Source of the DNA: Roseivivax marinus
GTDB taxonomy: Bacteria; Pseudomonadota; Alphaproteobacteria; Rhodobacterales; Rhodobacteraceae
Direction: 5' to 3'
Length of the DNA: 64,000 bases
Assembly (NCBI RefSeq): GCF_900109705.1
Contig: NZ_FOAI01000003.1
Span: 62,001 to 126,000, forward strand
The notes beneath the pieces were generated by a model. It worked only from the letters and a program-made list of their open reading frames with translations, had not been told where the DNA came from and ran no database searches. Numbering within the stretch: position 1 is the stretch's first letter; each line of letters opens with the position of its first letter. This document shows, one piece after another, positions 23,591-33,897 of the stretch. Both the position numbers and the translations under genes were made by a program.

Positions 23591-24244
23591 ATGCCAGCTG
23601 ACCCCCGCGACAGACATCCCGAACCCGATCCGCACATGATGGCCGAGGTGCAGGTCCCGGCCGAGGACGACGACATCGACGATTCCCGGTACGTCTCCGG
23701 ACTTCCGGGCATCCTCGGTGTCGTCGACGTGGCCATCGCGAAACTGGAGGCGATCCTTCTGGCGGTCGGCGTCCTCTTGATGGCGGTCAACACCATCGCC
23801 AACGTGGTCGGGCGCTACGTCTTCGGAAACTCGCTCTACTTCTCGGAAGAGCTGAACCAGGCGCTCATCATCCTCATCACCTTCGCCGGCATCTCCTATG
23901 CCGCGCGGCACGGGCGGCACATCCGGATGTCGGCGATCTTCGACGCGCTGAACCCGACGCTGCGCAAGCCGCTGATGATCCTGATTGCCGTGGTGACGGC
24001 GGCCGCGATGTTCATGCTGACATGGTTCTCGGTGGAATACGTGCTCAGCCAGGCAGGACGCGGGCGGCTTCTGCCGGCGCTCCAGATCCCGGTTTGGTGG
24101 ATCATCGTCTGGGCGCCGCTGGGTTTCTTCCTGACGGGGCTGCAATACACGCTGACCGCCATCAAGAACGTCGTGCACGAGAACATCTGGCTCTCCACCT
24201 CGACGATGGAAGGCTACGACGACACCCGCGAAGAGGAGGTCTGA
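23591..24244 (+). CDS. TRAP transporter small permease (DctQ family)
   Basis: A 217-residue membrane protein, longer than many DctQ subunits because of an acidic, hydrophilic N-terminal extension of about 45 residues. Four helices follow. The family signature is [24 protein letters not shown]-like (kept short here: [10 protein letters not shown] and [17 protein letters not shown]). Start: ATG 23591 with AAGGAAGG upstream; an earlier frame opening at 23501 would run through the stem-loop and is rejected. It pairs with the DctM encoded 3 nt downstream. It also ends in an acidic tail (YDDTREEEV). Confidence 0.9.
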   Translation: MPADPRDRHPEPDPHMMAEVQVPAEDDDIDDSRYVSGLPGILGVVDVAIAKLEAILLAVGVLLMAVNTIANVVGRYVFGNSLYFSEELNQALIILITFAGISYAARHGRHIRMSAIFDALNPTLRKPLMILIAVVTAAAMFMLTWFSVEYVLSQAGRGRLLPALQIPVWWIIVWAPLGFFLTGLQYTLTAIKNVVHENIWLSTSTMEGYDDTREEEV

Positions 24245-24247
24245 GCC

Positions 24248-25534
24248 ATGAGCGTCGCCATCTTCGGCACGATGATCGTGCTGCTTCTCCTGGGTTTCCC
24301 GATGATGATCCCGCTGATCGCGGGGTCTCTGATCGGGTTCGTGTCACTGTTCGGCGGGGTCGGTCAGCTCGATACGATGGTGCAGCAGATCCTCGCCGGC
24401 ATCCGCCCGGCAAGCCTGATCGCCGTGCCCATGTTCATCTTTGCCGCCGACATCATGACGCGCGGCCAGTCGGCGGGGCGGCTGATCGATCTCGTGATGG
24501 CTTTCGTGGGACACCTCAAGGGCGGGCTCGCGGTGTCGACCGCCACCGCCTGCACGCTCTTCGGCGCGGTCTCGGGGTCGACGCAGGCCACGGTGGTCGC
24601 GGTCGGCGGCCCGCTGCGCCCACGGATGCTCAAGGCTGGCTACAAGGACAGCTTCGTTCTCGCCCTCATCGTGAACTCCTCGGACATCGCGTTCCTGATC
24701 CCGCCATCCATCGGCATGATCATCTACGGCGTGGTCTCGGGCACCTCGATCTCGGAGCTGTTCATTGCCGGGATCGGGCCCGGCCTGCTGATCCTGCTGA
24801 TGTTCTCGATCTACTCCTACATCTACGCGCACCGGAACAACGTCCCGGTCGAGCAGAAGTCGAGCTGGAGCGAACGCGGCTCCGCGGTGCGGCGCGCGCT
24901 CTGGCCGCTGGGTTTCCCGGTCATCATCGTGGGCGGCATCTACGGGGGCATCTTCTCGCCCACCGAGGCGGCGGCGGCATGTGTGCTTTACGCGCTGTTC
25001 CTCGAGATGGTCGTGTTCCGCGAGATGTCGCTGAAGCAGCTCTACTCGACGGCCAAGTCCACCGGCCTCATCACCGCGGTGGTGTTCATCCTGGTGGGGG
25101 CGGGCGCGGCGTTCTCCTACGTCATCAGCTTCGCGCAGATCCCCCAGCAGGTGCTGGGCGCCATCGGCATCGACGACATGGGCCCCTACGGGATCCTGTT
25201 CACCATCTCGATCGCCTTCTTCGTGGGCTGCATGTTCGTGGACCCGATCGTGGTCATCCTGATCTTCGTGCCGATCTTCGCACCCGTGGTCGAAAGCGCC
25301 GGTCTCGACCCGGTGCTCGTGGGCACGATCATCACCCTGCAGGTGGCCATCGGCAGCGCCACGCCGCCCTTCGGCTGTGACATCTTCACGGCGATCGCGG
25401 TGTTCAAGCGGCCCTACATGGAGGTCATCCGCGGCACGCCGCCGTTCATCTTCATGCTGATCTCGGTGGCGGTTCTGCTGATCTTCTTCCCGCAGATCGC
25501 GCTGTTCCTGCGCGACCTTGCGTTCGCGGAATAA
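24248..25534 (+). CDS. TRAP transporter large permease (DctM family)
   Basis: A 428-residue polytopic membrane protein. Diagnostic stretches include GAVSGSTQATVVAVGGPLRP, FLIPPSIGMIIYG, FSPTEAAAACVLYA and ATPPFGCDIFTA near the C-terminal half-site. It forms the transport subunit with the DctQ encoded 3 nt upstream. The UspA gene starts 15 nt after its stop, so the regulator-like protein is translated from the same message. Confidence 0.93.
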   Translation: MSVAIFGTMIVLLLLGFPMMIPLIAGSLIGFVSLFGGVGQLDTMVQQILAGIRPASLIAVPMFIFAADIMTRGQSAGRLIDLVMAFVGHLKGGLAVSTATACTLFGAVSGSTQATVVAVGGPLRPRMLKAGYKDSFVLALIVNSSDIAFLIPPSIGMIIYGVVSGTSISELFIAGIGPGLLILLMFSIYSYIYAHRNNVPVEQKSSWSERGSAVRRALWPLGFPVIIVGGIYGGIFSPTEAAAACVLYALFLEMVVFREMSLKQLYSTAKSTGLITAVVFILVGAGAAFSYVISFAQIPQQVLGAIGIDDMGPYGILFTISIAFFVGCMFVDPIVVILIFVPIFAPVVESAGLDPVLVGTIITLQVAIGSATPPFGCDIFTAIAVFKRPYMEVIRGTPPFIFMLISVAVLLIFFPQIALFLRDLAFAE

Positions 25535-25549
25535 GGGAGGGCAGGGACC

Positions 25550-25993
25550 ATGTTCACATCCATCCTCGCGGCCTACGATGGCTCCAAGGGCGCCTATGCC
25601 GCGCTCGAGAAGGCGGCGGATCTGGCCAAGCTTACCGGCGCGGGCCTCACGGTGCTGACCTGCTACCGGCACCACTCGATGCTGGAGGCGTCGCTGTCGA
25701 TGGTGCGCGGCGCGCGCGACACCAATCACAACCTCGACGACGTCATGCGCGAGGTCTCGCGCGAGGCGGCCGAAGAGGCCAAGACCCACGCGCAGGAGAT
25801 GGGCGTGCCGTCGGTGCAGGCCTTCATCAAGAACGGCCCCTCGGCCCGGACCATCGTGTCTTTCGCGAGCGAGCGGAAATGCGACCTTATCGTGATCGGT
25901 GCGCGCGGCCTCGGCTCGACCGAGGGCTATCTGCTGGGCTCGGTCAGCCACAAGGTCACCAGCCTGACCGACGTTCCCGTCCTCGTGGTCTGA
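25550..25993 (+). CDS. Universal stress protein (UspA family), TRAP-associated
   Basis: A 147-residue single-domain UspA protein. The ATP-binding signature G-2x-G-9x-G-S is intact in GARGLGSTEGYLLGS near the C-terminus, so it should bind ATP. The N-terminus (FTSILAAYDGSKGAYAALEKA) carries the conserved early Asp. Its position directly after dctM (15 nt; AAGGGAGGG ribosome site) matches teaD, the ATP-binding protein encoded after TeaABC in Halomonas that modulates that transporter. A regulatory role on this TRAP system is inferred from this order alone. Confidence 0.9.
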   Translation: MFTSILAAYDGSKGAYAALEKAADLAKLTGAGLTVLTCYRHHSMLEASLSMVRGARDTNHNLDDVMREVSREAAEEAKTHAQEMGVPSVQAFIKNGPSARTIVSFASERKCDLIVIGARGLGSTEGYLLGSVSHKVTSLTDVPVLVV

Positions 25994-26001
25994 GGCGCGG
26001 G

Positions 26002-26712
26002 GTGCGGACCGATCCCGTCCGCCGCTTCGGGCTGATCGCGCTCGCCACCGACCTCACCATAGAGGGGGACGCGGCGCGGATCATGCCCGTGGGCACGCAG
26101 CTGCACACCACGAGGATCGCGTTCGAGAACCCGACCACGCCCGAGACCCTGCGCCGGTGCGGACCGCGCCTGCGCGCGGCGGCCGACCTGATCGTGCCGG
26201 GCGTGCCGCTCGACGGGATGATCTTTGGCTGCACCTCGGCGGCGGCCGCGCTCGGCGACACGGTCGAGGCCGAGATCGGCGGCCGCGCGCCCGTGGTGAC
26301 GCCGGTGGGCGGGCTGCTGCGGGCACTGGAGACCCTCGATATCCGTCGGATCGGCCTGCTGACGCCCTACCTGCCCGAGACGGCGGACCTCGTGGCCGGC
26401 TATCTCGAGGGGCAGGGGATCGAGATCGTCGCGCGCCACGCCATGGGCTTCGCCGACGACCGTGACATGGCGCGGCTGATGCCGGGCGAGATCATCGAGG
26501 GCGTGACCGCCGCCGACCATCCCGATGCCGACGCGCTGTTCCTGTCATGCACCGCGCTGCCGGCTGTGCCGCTCATCGCCGAGCTGGAGGCCCGGCTGGG
26601 CAAGCCGGTTCTGAGCTCCAACCAGGTCGTGTTCTGGGCCACGCTCGACATCGCGCGCATCCCCGGCGATCGCCCGGGGCCGGGACGGCTCTTTCGCATC
26701 TGCAAGTGGTGA
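26002..26712 (+). CDS. Maleate isomerase / arylmalonate decarboxylase-type (Asp/Glu racemase superfamily) protein
   Basis: A 236-residue protein of the two-cysteine Asp/Glu racemase superfamily. Cys residues sit in the paired active-site contexts FGCTSAAAALG and LSCTALPAVPL, as in maleate cis-trans isomerases, where both halves contribute a Cys. The VTPVGGLLRALETL and RIGLLTPYLPE stretches are also typical of that branch, which includes EutA of ectoine breakdown and arylmalonate decarboxylase. Start: GTG 26002, 8 nt after the UspA stop with a GAGG ribosome site; the frame is open upstream but overlaps uspA. It is the last gene of the TRAP operon and converges with the DeoR gene, leaving 12 nt between stops. 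It may isomerise, racemise or decarboxylate the imported compound; the exact reaction is unresolved. Confidence 0.8.
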   Translation: MRTDPVRRFGLIALATDLTIEGDAARIMPVGTQLHTTRIAFENPTTPETLRRCGPRLRAAADLIVPGVPLDGMIFGCTSAAAALGDTVEAEIGGRAPVVTPVGGLLRALETLDIRRIGLLTPYLPETADLVAGYLEGQGIEIVARHAMGFADDRDMARLMPGEIIEGVTAADHPDADALFLSCTALPAVPLIAELEARLGKPVLSSNQVVFWATLDIARIPGDRPGPGRLFRICKW

Positions 26713-26724
26713 GCGGGCCGGGGT

Positions 26725-27492
26725 TCAGTCGCCCTCGGCCACGTGCACCGCGACGCCCATCTCGCGGCAGCGTGCCGCGAGCGCTGCGGGCGGCGGACGG
26801 TCGGTGAAGAACGCGGACAGGTCCGACAGCGCCGCCACGCGAACCGGCGCCTGACGCCGGAACTTGGTGTGATCTGCCACGAGAAAGACCCTCCGCGACT
26901 GCTCGATGATGGTGCGCGTGACGCCCACCTCCTGCATGTCGAAGTCGAGGATGTCGCCATCCTCGTCCAGCGCCGAGCATCCGATCACCGCGATGTCGAA
27001 CTTGAACTGGCGGATCGTGGTCTCGGTCAGGTCCCCGGTGAGGCCGCCGTCCGCGCGGCGCAGCGACCCGGCGGTGACGACCACCTCGCAATCGGGGTTC
27101 CGCGCCAGCGTCGCGGCCACGTTGAGGTTGTTGGTCACGGCAAGGATATTGCGATGCGCCAGCATCCCGTCCGCCACTGCCTCGGTGCTCGTGCCGATGT
27201 TGAGAAAGACAGAGCAGTCGTGCGGGATCTGCGCGGCGCAGGCGCGCGCGATGGCGGTCTTGCCTTCGGGGTTGAGGCCGCGGCGGTCCTCGTAACCGAT
27301 GTTGGTGGTGCCGGACGGCAGCACCGCGCCGCCGTGCACCCGCTCCAGCCGGCCTGAGTCGGCCAGGTCCGACAGGTCGCGCCGGATGGTCTGCAGCGTG
27401 ACGCCGAAATGGTCGGCGAGGCCCTCGACCGTGACCTTGCCCTCCCGCCGCGCGATCTCGAGGATCTCGGGATAGCGAATGGATTGCGACAT
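26725..27492 (-). CDS. glpR: DeoR/GlpR-family transcriptional regulator
   Basis: A 255-residue DeoR-family repressor. The N-terminal helix-turn-helix is in residues 1-57 (VTVEGLADHFGVTLQTIRRDLSDL is the family pattern; core VSxQTIRRDL-like). A sugar-phosphate-sensing domain with FLNIGTSTEAVADGML and TNNLNVAATL follows. It is divergent from glpD with 212 nt between the starts. That is the arrangement of rhizobial glpR beside the glycerol operon, so it most likely represses glpD-glpSTPQUV and responds to glycerol-3-phosphate. The gene symbol rests on context and family. Confidence 0.88.
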   Translation of the reverse strand: MSQSIRYPEILEIARREGKVTVEGLADHFGVTLQTIRRDLSDLADSGRLERVHGGAVLPSGTTNIGYEDRRGLNPEGKTAIARACAAQIPHDCSVFLNIGTSTEAVADGMLAHRNILAVTNNLNVAATLARNPDCEVVVTAGSLRRADGGLTGDLTETTIRQFKFDIAVIGCSALDEDGDILDFDMQEVGVTRTIIEQSRRVFLVADHTKFRRQAPVRVAALSDLSAFFTDRPPPAALAARCREMGVAVHVAEGD

Positions 27493-27524
27493 GACTTCCC
27501 CCTCCGGTCTCCATGTGTTCCATC

Positions 27525-27537
27525 GTTTTCGCTTTTG
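27525..27537. promoter_or_regulatory. Possible DeoR-family half-operator (TTTCG-type)
   Basis: GTTTTCGCTTTTG lies 33 nt upstream of the glpR start. It resembles the TTTCGTTT-type repeat elements bound by several DeoR-family regulators and matches the stronger cluster at 27610-27636. It could mediate autoregulation. Sequence resemblance only. Confidence 0.3.
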
Positions 27538-27609
27538 TCAACGCGAATGGAATGCGTCTCGCGCGGAGCGCGTATGTTGCTGATTTCGCGGGAGGCACGC
27601 GGCGCGCAT

Positions 27610-27636
27610 GTTCGAAACGAAGAAAAACGAAAATTT
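27610..27636. promoter_or_regulatory. Candidate GlpR operator, tandem TTTCGTTT-like repeats
   Basis: Read on the minus strand this segment gives TTTTCGTTTTTC then TTCGTTTCGAAC, that is direct TTTCGTTT-like repeats. They resemble operators of DeoR-family proteins such as AgaR. The edge ATGTTCG-AAA-CGAA (27608-27621) also resembles one arm of the enterobacterial GlpR operator. It lies about 70-95 nt upstream of the glpD start, in the divergent region shared with the DeoR-family gene. Confidence 0.45.
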
Positions 27637-27704
27637 ACGCTTTCAAACCGCGACCGGCCCGTCTACCAATATGGACGAGGAGAAAACGGGCTTGGGAGGG
27701 CTCG

Positions 27705-29294
27705 GTGACCACAGCGCACGACGATATCCACGACCTGTTCGTCATCGGCGGCGGCATCAACGGATGCGGCATCGCGCGTGACGCCGCGGGTCGCGGGCTG
27801 TCGGTCGCGCTGGCCGAGATGAACGACCTCGCCTCGGCCACGTCGTCGGCCTCCACCAAGTTGTTCCACGGTGGACTGCGGTACCTCGAGTACTTCGAGG
27901 TCAGGCTCGTCCGCGAGGCGCTGGAAGAGCGCGAGACGCTCCTGCGTGCCATGCCGCACATCTCGTGGCCCATGCGCTTCGTGCTGCCGGTGCATCGCGA
28001 CATGCGTTTCGAGGGCACGACGCCGGTGTCGAAGCTTCTGTCGACGGTGATGCCCTGGATGAAGGGCCGCCGCCCGGCCTGGCTGATCCGCGCCGGCCTG
28101 TTCATGTACGACCATCTCGGCGGGCGGAAGATCCTGCCGCCGACGCGCACGCTCGACCTGCGCGAGGCGCCCGAGGGCAGGCCGCTAGACGACCGGTTCG
28201 AGACGGCGTTCGAGTATTCCGATTGCTGGGTCGAGGATTCGCGACTCGTCGCGCTGAACGCCCGCGACGCCGAAGCGCGCGGCGCGCGTATCATGACCCG
28301 GACCCGCGTGATCGCGGCCGAGCGCGAGGGCGACATCTGGCGCGTCTCGCTCGAGGGCGCGGACGGCCGGCGCGAGATGCGCGCGCGGATGCTGGTCAAC
28401 GCCGCCGGTCCTTGGGTCGGCGACGTGATCCGCGGCACGATCCGGTCGAACAGCCGCGAGGGCGTGCGCCTCGTGCGCGGCAGCCACATCGTGACCCGCC
28501 GGCTCTTCGATCACGACAAGTGCTATTTCTTCCAGGGGACGGACGGGCGCATCATGTTCGCGATCCCCTACGAGCGGGACTTCACCCTTATCGGCACCAC
28601 CGATCAGGAGCATGACGGCGCTGACCGCTGCCCCGGCTGCACCGATGCCGAGCGCGACTACATGATCGACTTCGTGAACGCCTACCTGAAGACGCCGATC
28701 GGCGCCAATGACGTGGTCTGGTCCTATTCCGGGGTGCGGCCGCTCTACGACGACGGCGCGTCCTCGGCCACAGCGGCCACGCGGGACTACACGCTCAAGG
28801 TCGACGCCGCGGGGGGCGCGCCGGTGCTGCACGTGTTCGGCGGCAAGATCACCACCTATCGCCGCCTCGCCGAAAGCGCGCTCGAGAAGATCGGCGCGCA
28901 CTTCCCGGGCCTGCCGGGCCACTGGACCGCGGGCGTGCCGCTGCCCGGCGGAGACTTCCCGGTGGACGGGGTGGCGGACCTGATCGCGCGCCTGCGCGCC
29001 GATCATCCGTTCCTGACCGAGGCCTGGGCCGGGCGGCTGATCCGCGCCTACGGTCGTGACGCTTGGTCATTGCTCGACGGGGCGCAGGACAAGGGTGCAC
29101 TCGGGCGTGATTTCGGTGCTACGCTGTCGGAGTCGGAAGTGATCTGGCTGATGGAAAAAGAGTGGGCCCTGCGCGCGGAGGACGTGCTGTGGCGTCGCTC
29201 CAAGCTGGGCCTGAGACTGAACGCGGCGCAAGCCGCGGCATTGGACGACTACATGGTGACGCGCGGGACCGCGTCGCGGGTCGCGGCGCAGTAG
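27705..29294 (+). CDS. glpD: Aerobic glycerol-3-phosphate dehydrogenase
   Basis: A 529-residue FAD enzyme that oxidises sn-glycerol-3-phosphate to dihydroxyacetone phosphate and passes electrons to ubiquinone at the inner face of the membrane. The N-terminal dinucleotide fold has GGGINGCGIARDAAGRG (from about residue 15), followed by SSASTKLFHGGLRYLEYFE, a GlpD hallmark. Later FGGKITTYRRLAE is the C-terminal FAD-contact signature. Start: GTG 27705 behind GGGAGGG; the frame is open back to 27513 but codes non-conserved residues across the operator region. It heads the glycerol operon, with glpS 22 nt downstream. No glycerol kinase (glpK) gene is present in the window, so glycerol phosphorylation must be encoded elsewhere. 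Confidence 0.95.
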   Translation: MTTAHDDIHDLFVIGGGINGCGIARDAAGRGLSVALAEMNDLASATSSASTKLFHGGLRYLEYFEVRLVREALEERETLLRAMPHISWPMRFVLPVHRDMRFEGTTPVSKLLSTVMPWMKGRRPAWLIRAGLFMYDHLGGRKILPPTRTLDLREAPEGRPLDDRFETAFEYSDCWVEDSRLVALNARDAEARGARIMTRTRVIAAEREGDIWRVSLEGADGRREMRARMLVNAAGPWVGDVIRGTIRSNSREGVRLVRGSHIVTRRLFDHDKCYFFQGTDGRIMFAIPYERDFTLIGTTDQEHDGADRCPGCTDAERDYMIDFVNAYLKTPIGANDVVWSYSGVRPLYDDGASSATAATRDYTLKVDAAGGAPVLHVFGGKITTYRRLAESALEKIGAHFPGLPGHWTAGVPLPGGDFPVDGVADLIARLRADHPFLTEAWAGRLIRAYGRDAWSLLDGAQDKGALGRDFGATLSESEVIWLMEKEWALRAEDVLWRRSKLGLRLNAAQAAALDDYMVTRGTASRVAAQ

Positions 29295-29316
29295 CCGGGA
29301 CCGGGGGAGGACAGGA

Positions 29317-30405
29317 ATGACGCTGACGCTCGAGAACGTCTCGAAGGTCGTCGGGACCGAGACGCACATCCATCCCACCGACATGGTGCTGGAGCCGGGC
29401 ACGATAAACGTGCTCCTGGGGCCGACACTGGCGGGAAAGACGTCGCTGATGCGGCTGATGGCGGGGCTCGACCAGCCGTCGACGGGGCGGATCCTGTGGC
29501 AGGGCGAGGACGTGACCGGCCAGCGGGTGCAGGACCGCAAGGTGGCGATGGTCTACCAGCAGTTCATCAACTACCCGTCGATGACCGTCTACGACAACAT
29601 CGCCTCGCCCATGCGCCTTCTGGGCCTGAAGCGCGACGAGATCGAAGCGAAGGTGCGCGAGGCGGCGGAGCTGATGAAGCTGTCGCCGATGCTCGACCGC
29701 AAGCCGCTGGAGCTGTCGGGTGGCCAGCAGCAGCGTTGTGCGCTGGCTCGCGCGCTGGTCAAGAACGCCGGCCTCGTGCTGCTAGACGAGCCGCTTGCGA
29801 ACCTCGACTACAAGCTGCGCGAGGAACTGCGCGCCGAGATCCCGCGCATCTTCGAGGAATCCGGCTCGATCTTCGTCTACGCCACCACCGAACCCGAAGA
29901 AGCGCTCTTGCTGGGCGGGCGTTGCGCGACGCTCTGGCAGGGCCGCGTGACGCAGTTCGGCCCGACGCCGACCGTCTATCGCAAGCCCGCCGACGTCACC
30001 ACGGCGCGGGTGTTCTCGGACCCGCCAATGAACTTCCTCCGGATCGAGAAGCGCGGCGACCGCTTCACCTTTCCCGATGGGCAGTCGGTGCCCGCGGCGT
30101 CGATCGCCGGGGACGTGGCGGACGGCACCTACACCGCGGGGTTCCGCCCGAACCATCTCGAACTGGAGTCGCCGCACGGTGAGGCGATGAGCTTCGAGAC
30201 CACGCTAAGCGTGACCGAGATCACCGGGTCGGAGACCTTCGTGCATCTCGATCACCACGGCGAGCGCTGGGTCGGCCTGATCCACGGCGTGCGAGATCTG
30301 CGCCCGGGGCAGGCGCTGACCGTGCACCTCGATCCGGCACACGCCTACCTCTTCGACGACACGGGCGCGCTGGCCAAGGCCGCGCCCTATGCGGAGGCCG
30401 CCTGA
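29317..30405 (+). CDS. glpS: Glycerol ABC transporter ATP-binding protein GlpS
   Basis: A 362-residue ABC ATPase of the sugar-importer (MalK/UgpC-like) type with a C-terminal regulatory domain. The Walker A is the unusual GPTLAGKT (35-42), the Q-loop Gln is in VYQQF, the signature LSGGQ is intact (133-137) and Walker B ends in LLDEP (D157, E158). The switch (H-loop) His is replaced by Thr: VYATTEPEE at about T191, where VYVTHDQTE is expected. It pairs with GlpT, which has the opposite defect. Gene order glpD-S-T-P-Q-U-V matches the glycerol uptake operon described in Rhizobium leguminosarum. It overlaps nothing; glpT starts 1 nt after its stop. Confidence 0.92.
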   Translation: MTLTLENVSKVVGTETHIHPTDMVLEPGTINVLLGPTLAGKTSLMRLMAGLDQPSTGRILWQGEDVTGQRVQDRKVAMVYQQFINYPSMTVYDNIASPMRLLGLKRDEIEAKVREAAELMKLSPMLDRKPLELSGGQQQRCALARALVKNAGLVLLDEPLANLDYKLREELRAEIPRIFEESGSIFVYATTEPEEALLLGGRCATLWQGRVTQFGPTPTVYRKPADVTTARVFSDPPMNFLRIEKRGDRFTFPDGQSVPAASIAGDVADGTYTAGFRPNHLELESPHGEAMSFETTLSVTEITGSETFVHLDHHGERWVGLIHGVRDLRPGQALTVHLDPAHAYLFDDTGALAKAAPYAEAA

Positions 30406-30406
30406 C

Positions 30407-32369
<1,963 letters not shown>

Positions 32370-32370
<1 letters not shown>

Positions 32371-33260
32371 TGTCCGACACGACCGCAGCCCCCGGAGCCG
32401 CGTCGATCCCCGGAGACGTGAGCGCCGCCCGCAACCGCGCCACCACCGCGCGCCGCTTCCGCCCCAGCGGGTCGGCCATCGTCATGGGCCTCTACCTGCT
32501 GTTCCTGATGCTGCCGATCTACTGGCTCATCAACATGAGCCTGAAGACCAACACCGAGATCCTCGGGTCCTTCTCGCTCTGGCCGCGCGACCTGACGTTC
32601 CAGAACTACGAGACCATCCTGACGGATGCCTCGTGGTACATGGGCTACGTGAACTCTCTGATCTACGTGCTTATGAATACGGTGATTTCCCTCGCCGTGG
32701 CGCTGCCGGCGGCCTACGCCTTCTCGCGCTATTCGTTCGTGGGCGACAAGCACCTGTTCTTCTGGCTGCTCACCAACCGCATGGCGCCGCCGGCGGTCTT
32801 CGCGCTGCCGTTCTTCCAGCTCTACTCTTCGGTCGGTCTTTTCGACACGCATATCGCCGTGGCGCTGGCGCATTGCCTCTTCAACGTGCCGCTGGCGGTC
32901 TGGATCCTCGAGGGCTTCATGCGCGGGGTCCCGAAAGAGATCGACGAGACCGCCTATATCGACGGCTACTCGTTCGGGCGCTTCTTCGTGCGGATCTTCA
33001 TGCCGCTGATTTCCTCGGGCATCGGTGTCGCGGCGTTCTTCTGCTTCATGTTCTCGTGGGTGGAACTGCTGCTGTCGCGCACGCTGACGAGCGTCGACGC
33101 CAAGCCCATCGCCGCCACCATGACCCGCACCGTCGGCGCGGCGGGCATCGACTGGGGCGTGCTGGCGGCGGCCGGCGTGCTGACCATCATCCCCGGCGCG
33201 CTCGTGATCTATTTCGTGCGGAATTACATCGCGAAGGGCTTTGCCCTGGGACGTGTTTAG
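32370..33260 (+). CDS. glpQ: Glycerol ABC transporter permease GlpQ
   Basis: A 296-residue permease, MalG-like, with a hydrophilic N-terminal segment of about 35 residues and six helices. The EAA loop reads KEIDETAYIDGYSFGRFF. Start: ATG 32370 overlapping the glpP stop; the frame is open far upstream within glpP, but those residues are a shadow. It is normally followed directly by glpU; here a 100-codon gene of unlike composition intervenes. Confidence 0.92.
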
Positions 33261-33282
33261 AAAGACCTCGAAAGGACGAGTT

Positions 33283-33585
33283 ATGTCGATATCCGACGAG
33301 AAGATCGTGGAATGGAGAGAGCTCATACAGCATCGGGTGGACGAACGTACTGCTGACGGCTCAGATCGGGAATTCAACATCGCCGACCTATTCACCAAAG
33401 ACGAATGGGAAACGATCTCCGAGAATGGCAGGTATGGCCCTGCGCTTTCTAACGCGTTTGCCCAACGCTTGCCTGGTGCCGAAGGCATAGAAAAGCAGCC
33501 TCTTTTCGCTCGGGTAATGTCGCGCTGGGTTCTTGGCGAAAGTGATGGACAAACCCCGCCGTATTTTGCGCGCACGGAAATCTGA
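33283..33585 (+). CDS. Small protein of unknown function inserted in the glp operon
   Basis: A 100-residue acidic, soluble protein with no signal peptide or membrane helix. I do not recognise it with certainty; the FNIADLFTKDEWETI stretch faintly recalls the DUF1413 group. A hand count gives about 54% G+C for the gene against roughly 65-67% for its neighbours, and codons such as CTA, ATA, GTA and TCA appear that the neighbours avoid, so it looks acquired. AAAGGACG lies upstream of ATG 33283, a good ribosome site. The stop (33583-33585) is 1 nt before the glpU start, so it has replaced or captured the original glpQ-glpU junction without breaking the operon. Its place among transporter genes says little about its own function. 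Confidence 0.7.
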   Translation: MSISDEKIVEWRELIQHRVDERTADGSDREFNIADLFTKDEWETISENGRYGPALSNAFAQRLPGAEGIEKQPLFARVMSRWVLGESDGQTPPYFARTEI

Positions 33586-33586
33586 C

Positions 33587-33859
33587 ATGGCCTGGATGGC
33601 TTGGACATGGCCCACGGCGGCCTTCTTCGCGGTCATCGCCGCGCTGCTCGTCACCTTCACCGTTCTCGCCGTGAAGTTCCCCGAGACCCCGCGCCGCGGC
33701 GTTCTCGGGATCGAGACGACGCGCGGCGACCGGCTCTTCATCACGCTGCTCGGCTCGGCGTTTCTCAATCTCGCGTGGCTGGGCTTCGGGATCGCCCCGC
33801 AGCCCTACGCGCTGATCGCGTGTCTCGTCCTCGCGGCGGCGGTCTTCCGCTTCGTGTGA
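33587..33859 (+). CDS. glpU: Small integral membrane protein GlpU (DUF2160 type)
   Basis: A 90-residue membrane protein with three hydrophobic segments. The pattern MAWTWPTAAFF near the start and the ETTRGDRLFITLLGSAF core match the DUF2160 family, found in glycerol transporter operons between the permeases and the binding protein. Its role is not established; it may be an accessory subunit. Start: ATG 33587, directly after the stop of the foreign small gene, whose end would have to carry its ribosome site. Confidence 0.85.
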   Translation: MAWMAWTWPTAAFFAVIAALLVTFTVLAVKFPETPRRGVLGIETTRGDRLFITLLGSAFLNLAWLGFGIAPQPYALIACLVLAAAVFRFV

Positions 33860-33897
33860 CGGCCAACTTCGAACGTTCAGAACCAGGGAGGATACTT

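Noticed and set aside
33601-33897. N-terminal extension of glpV running back through glpU.
   Set aside because: The extension is a shadow of glpU. ATG 33898 has a strong ribosome site and begins a proper signal peptide.
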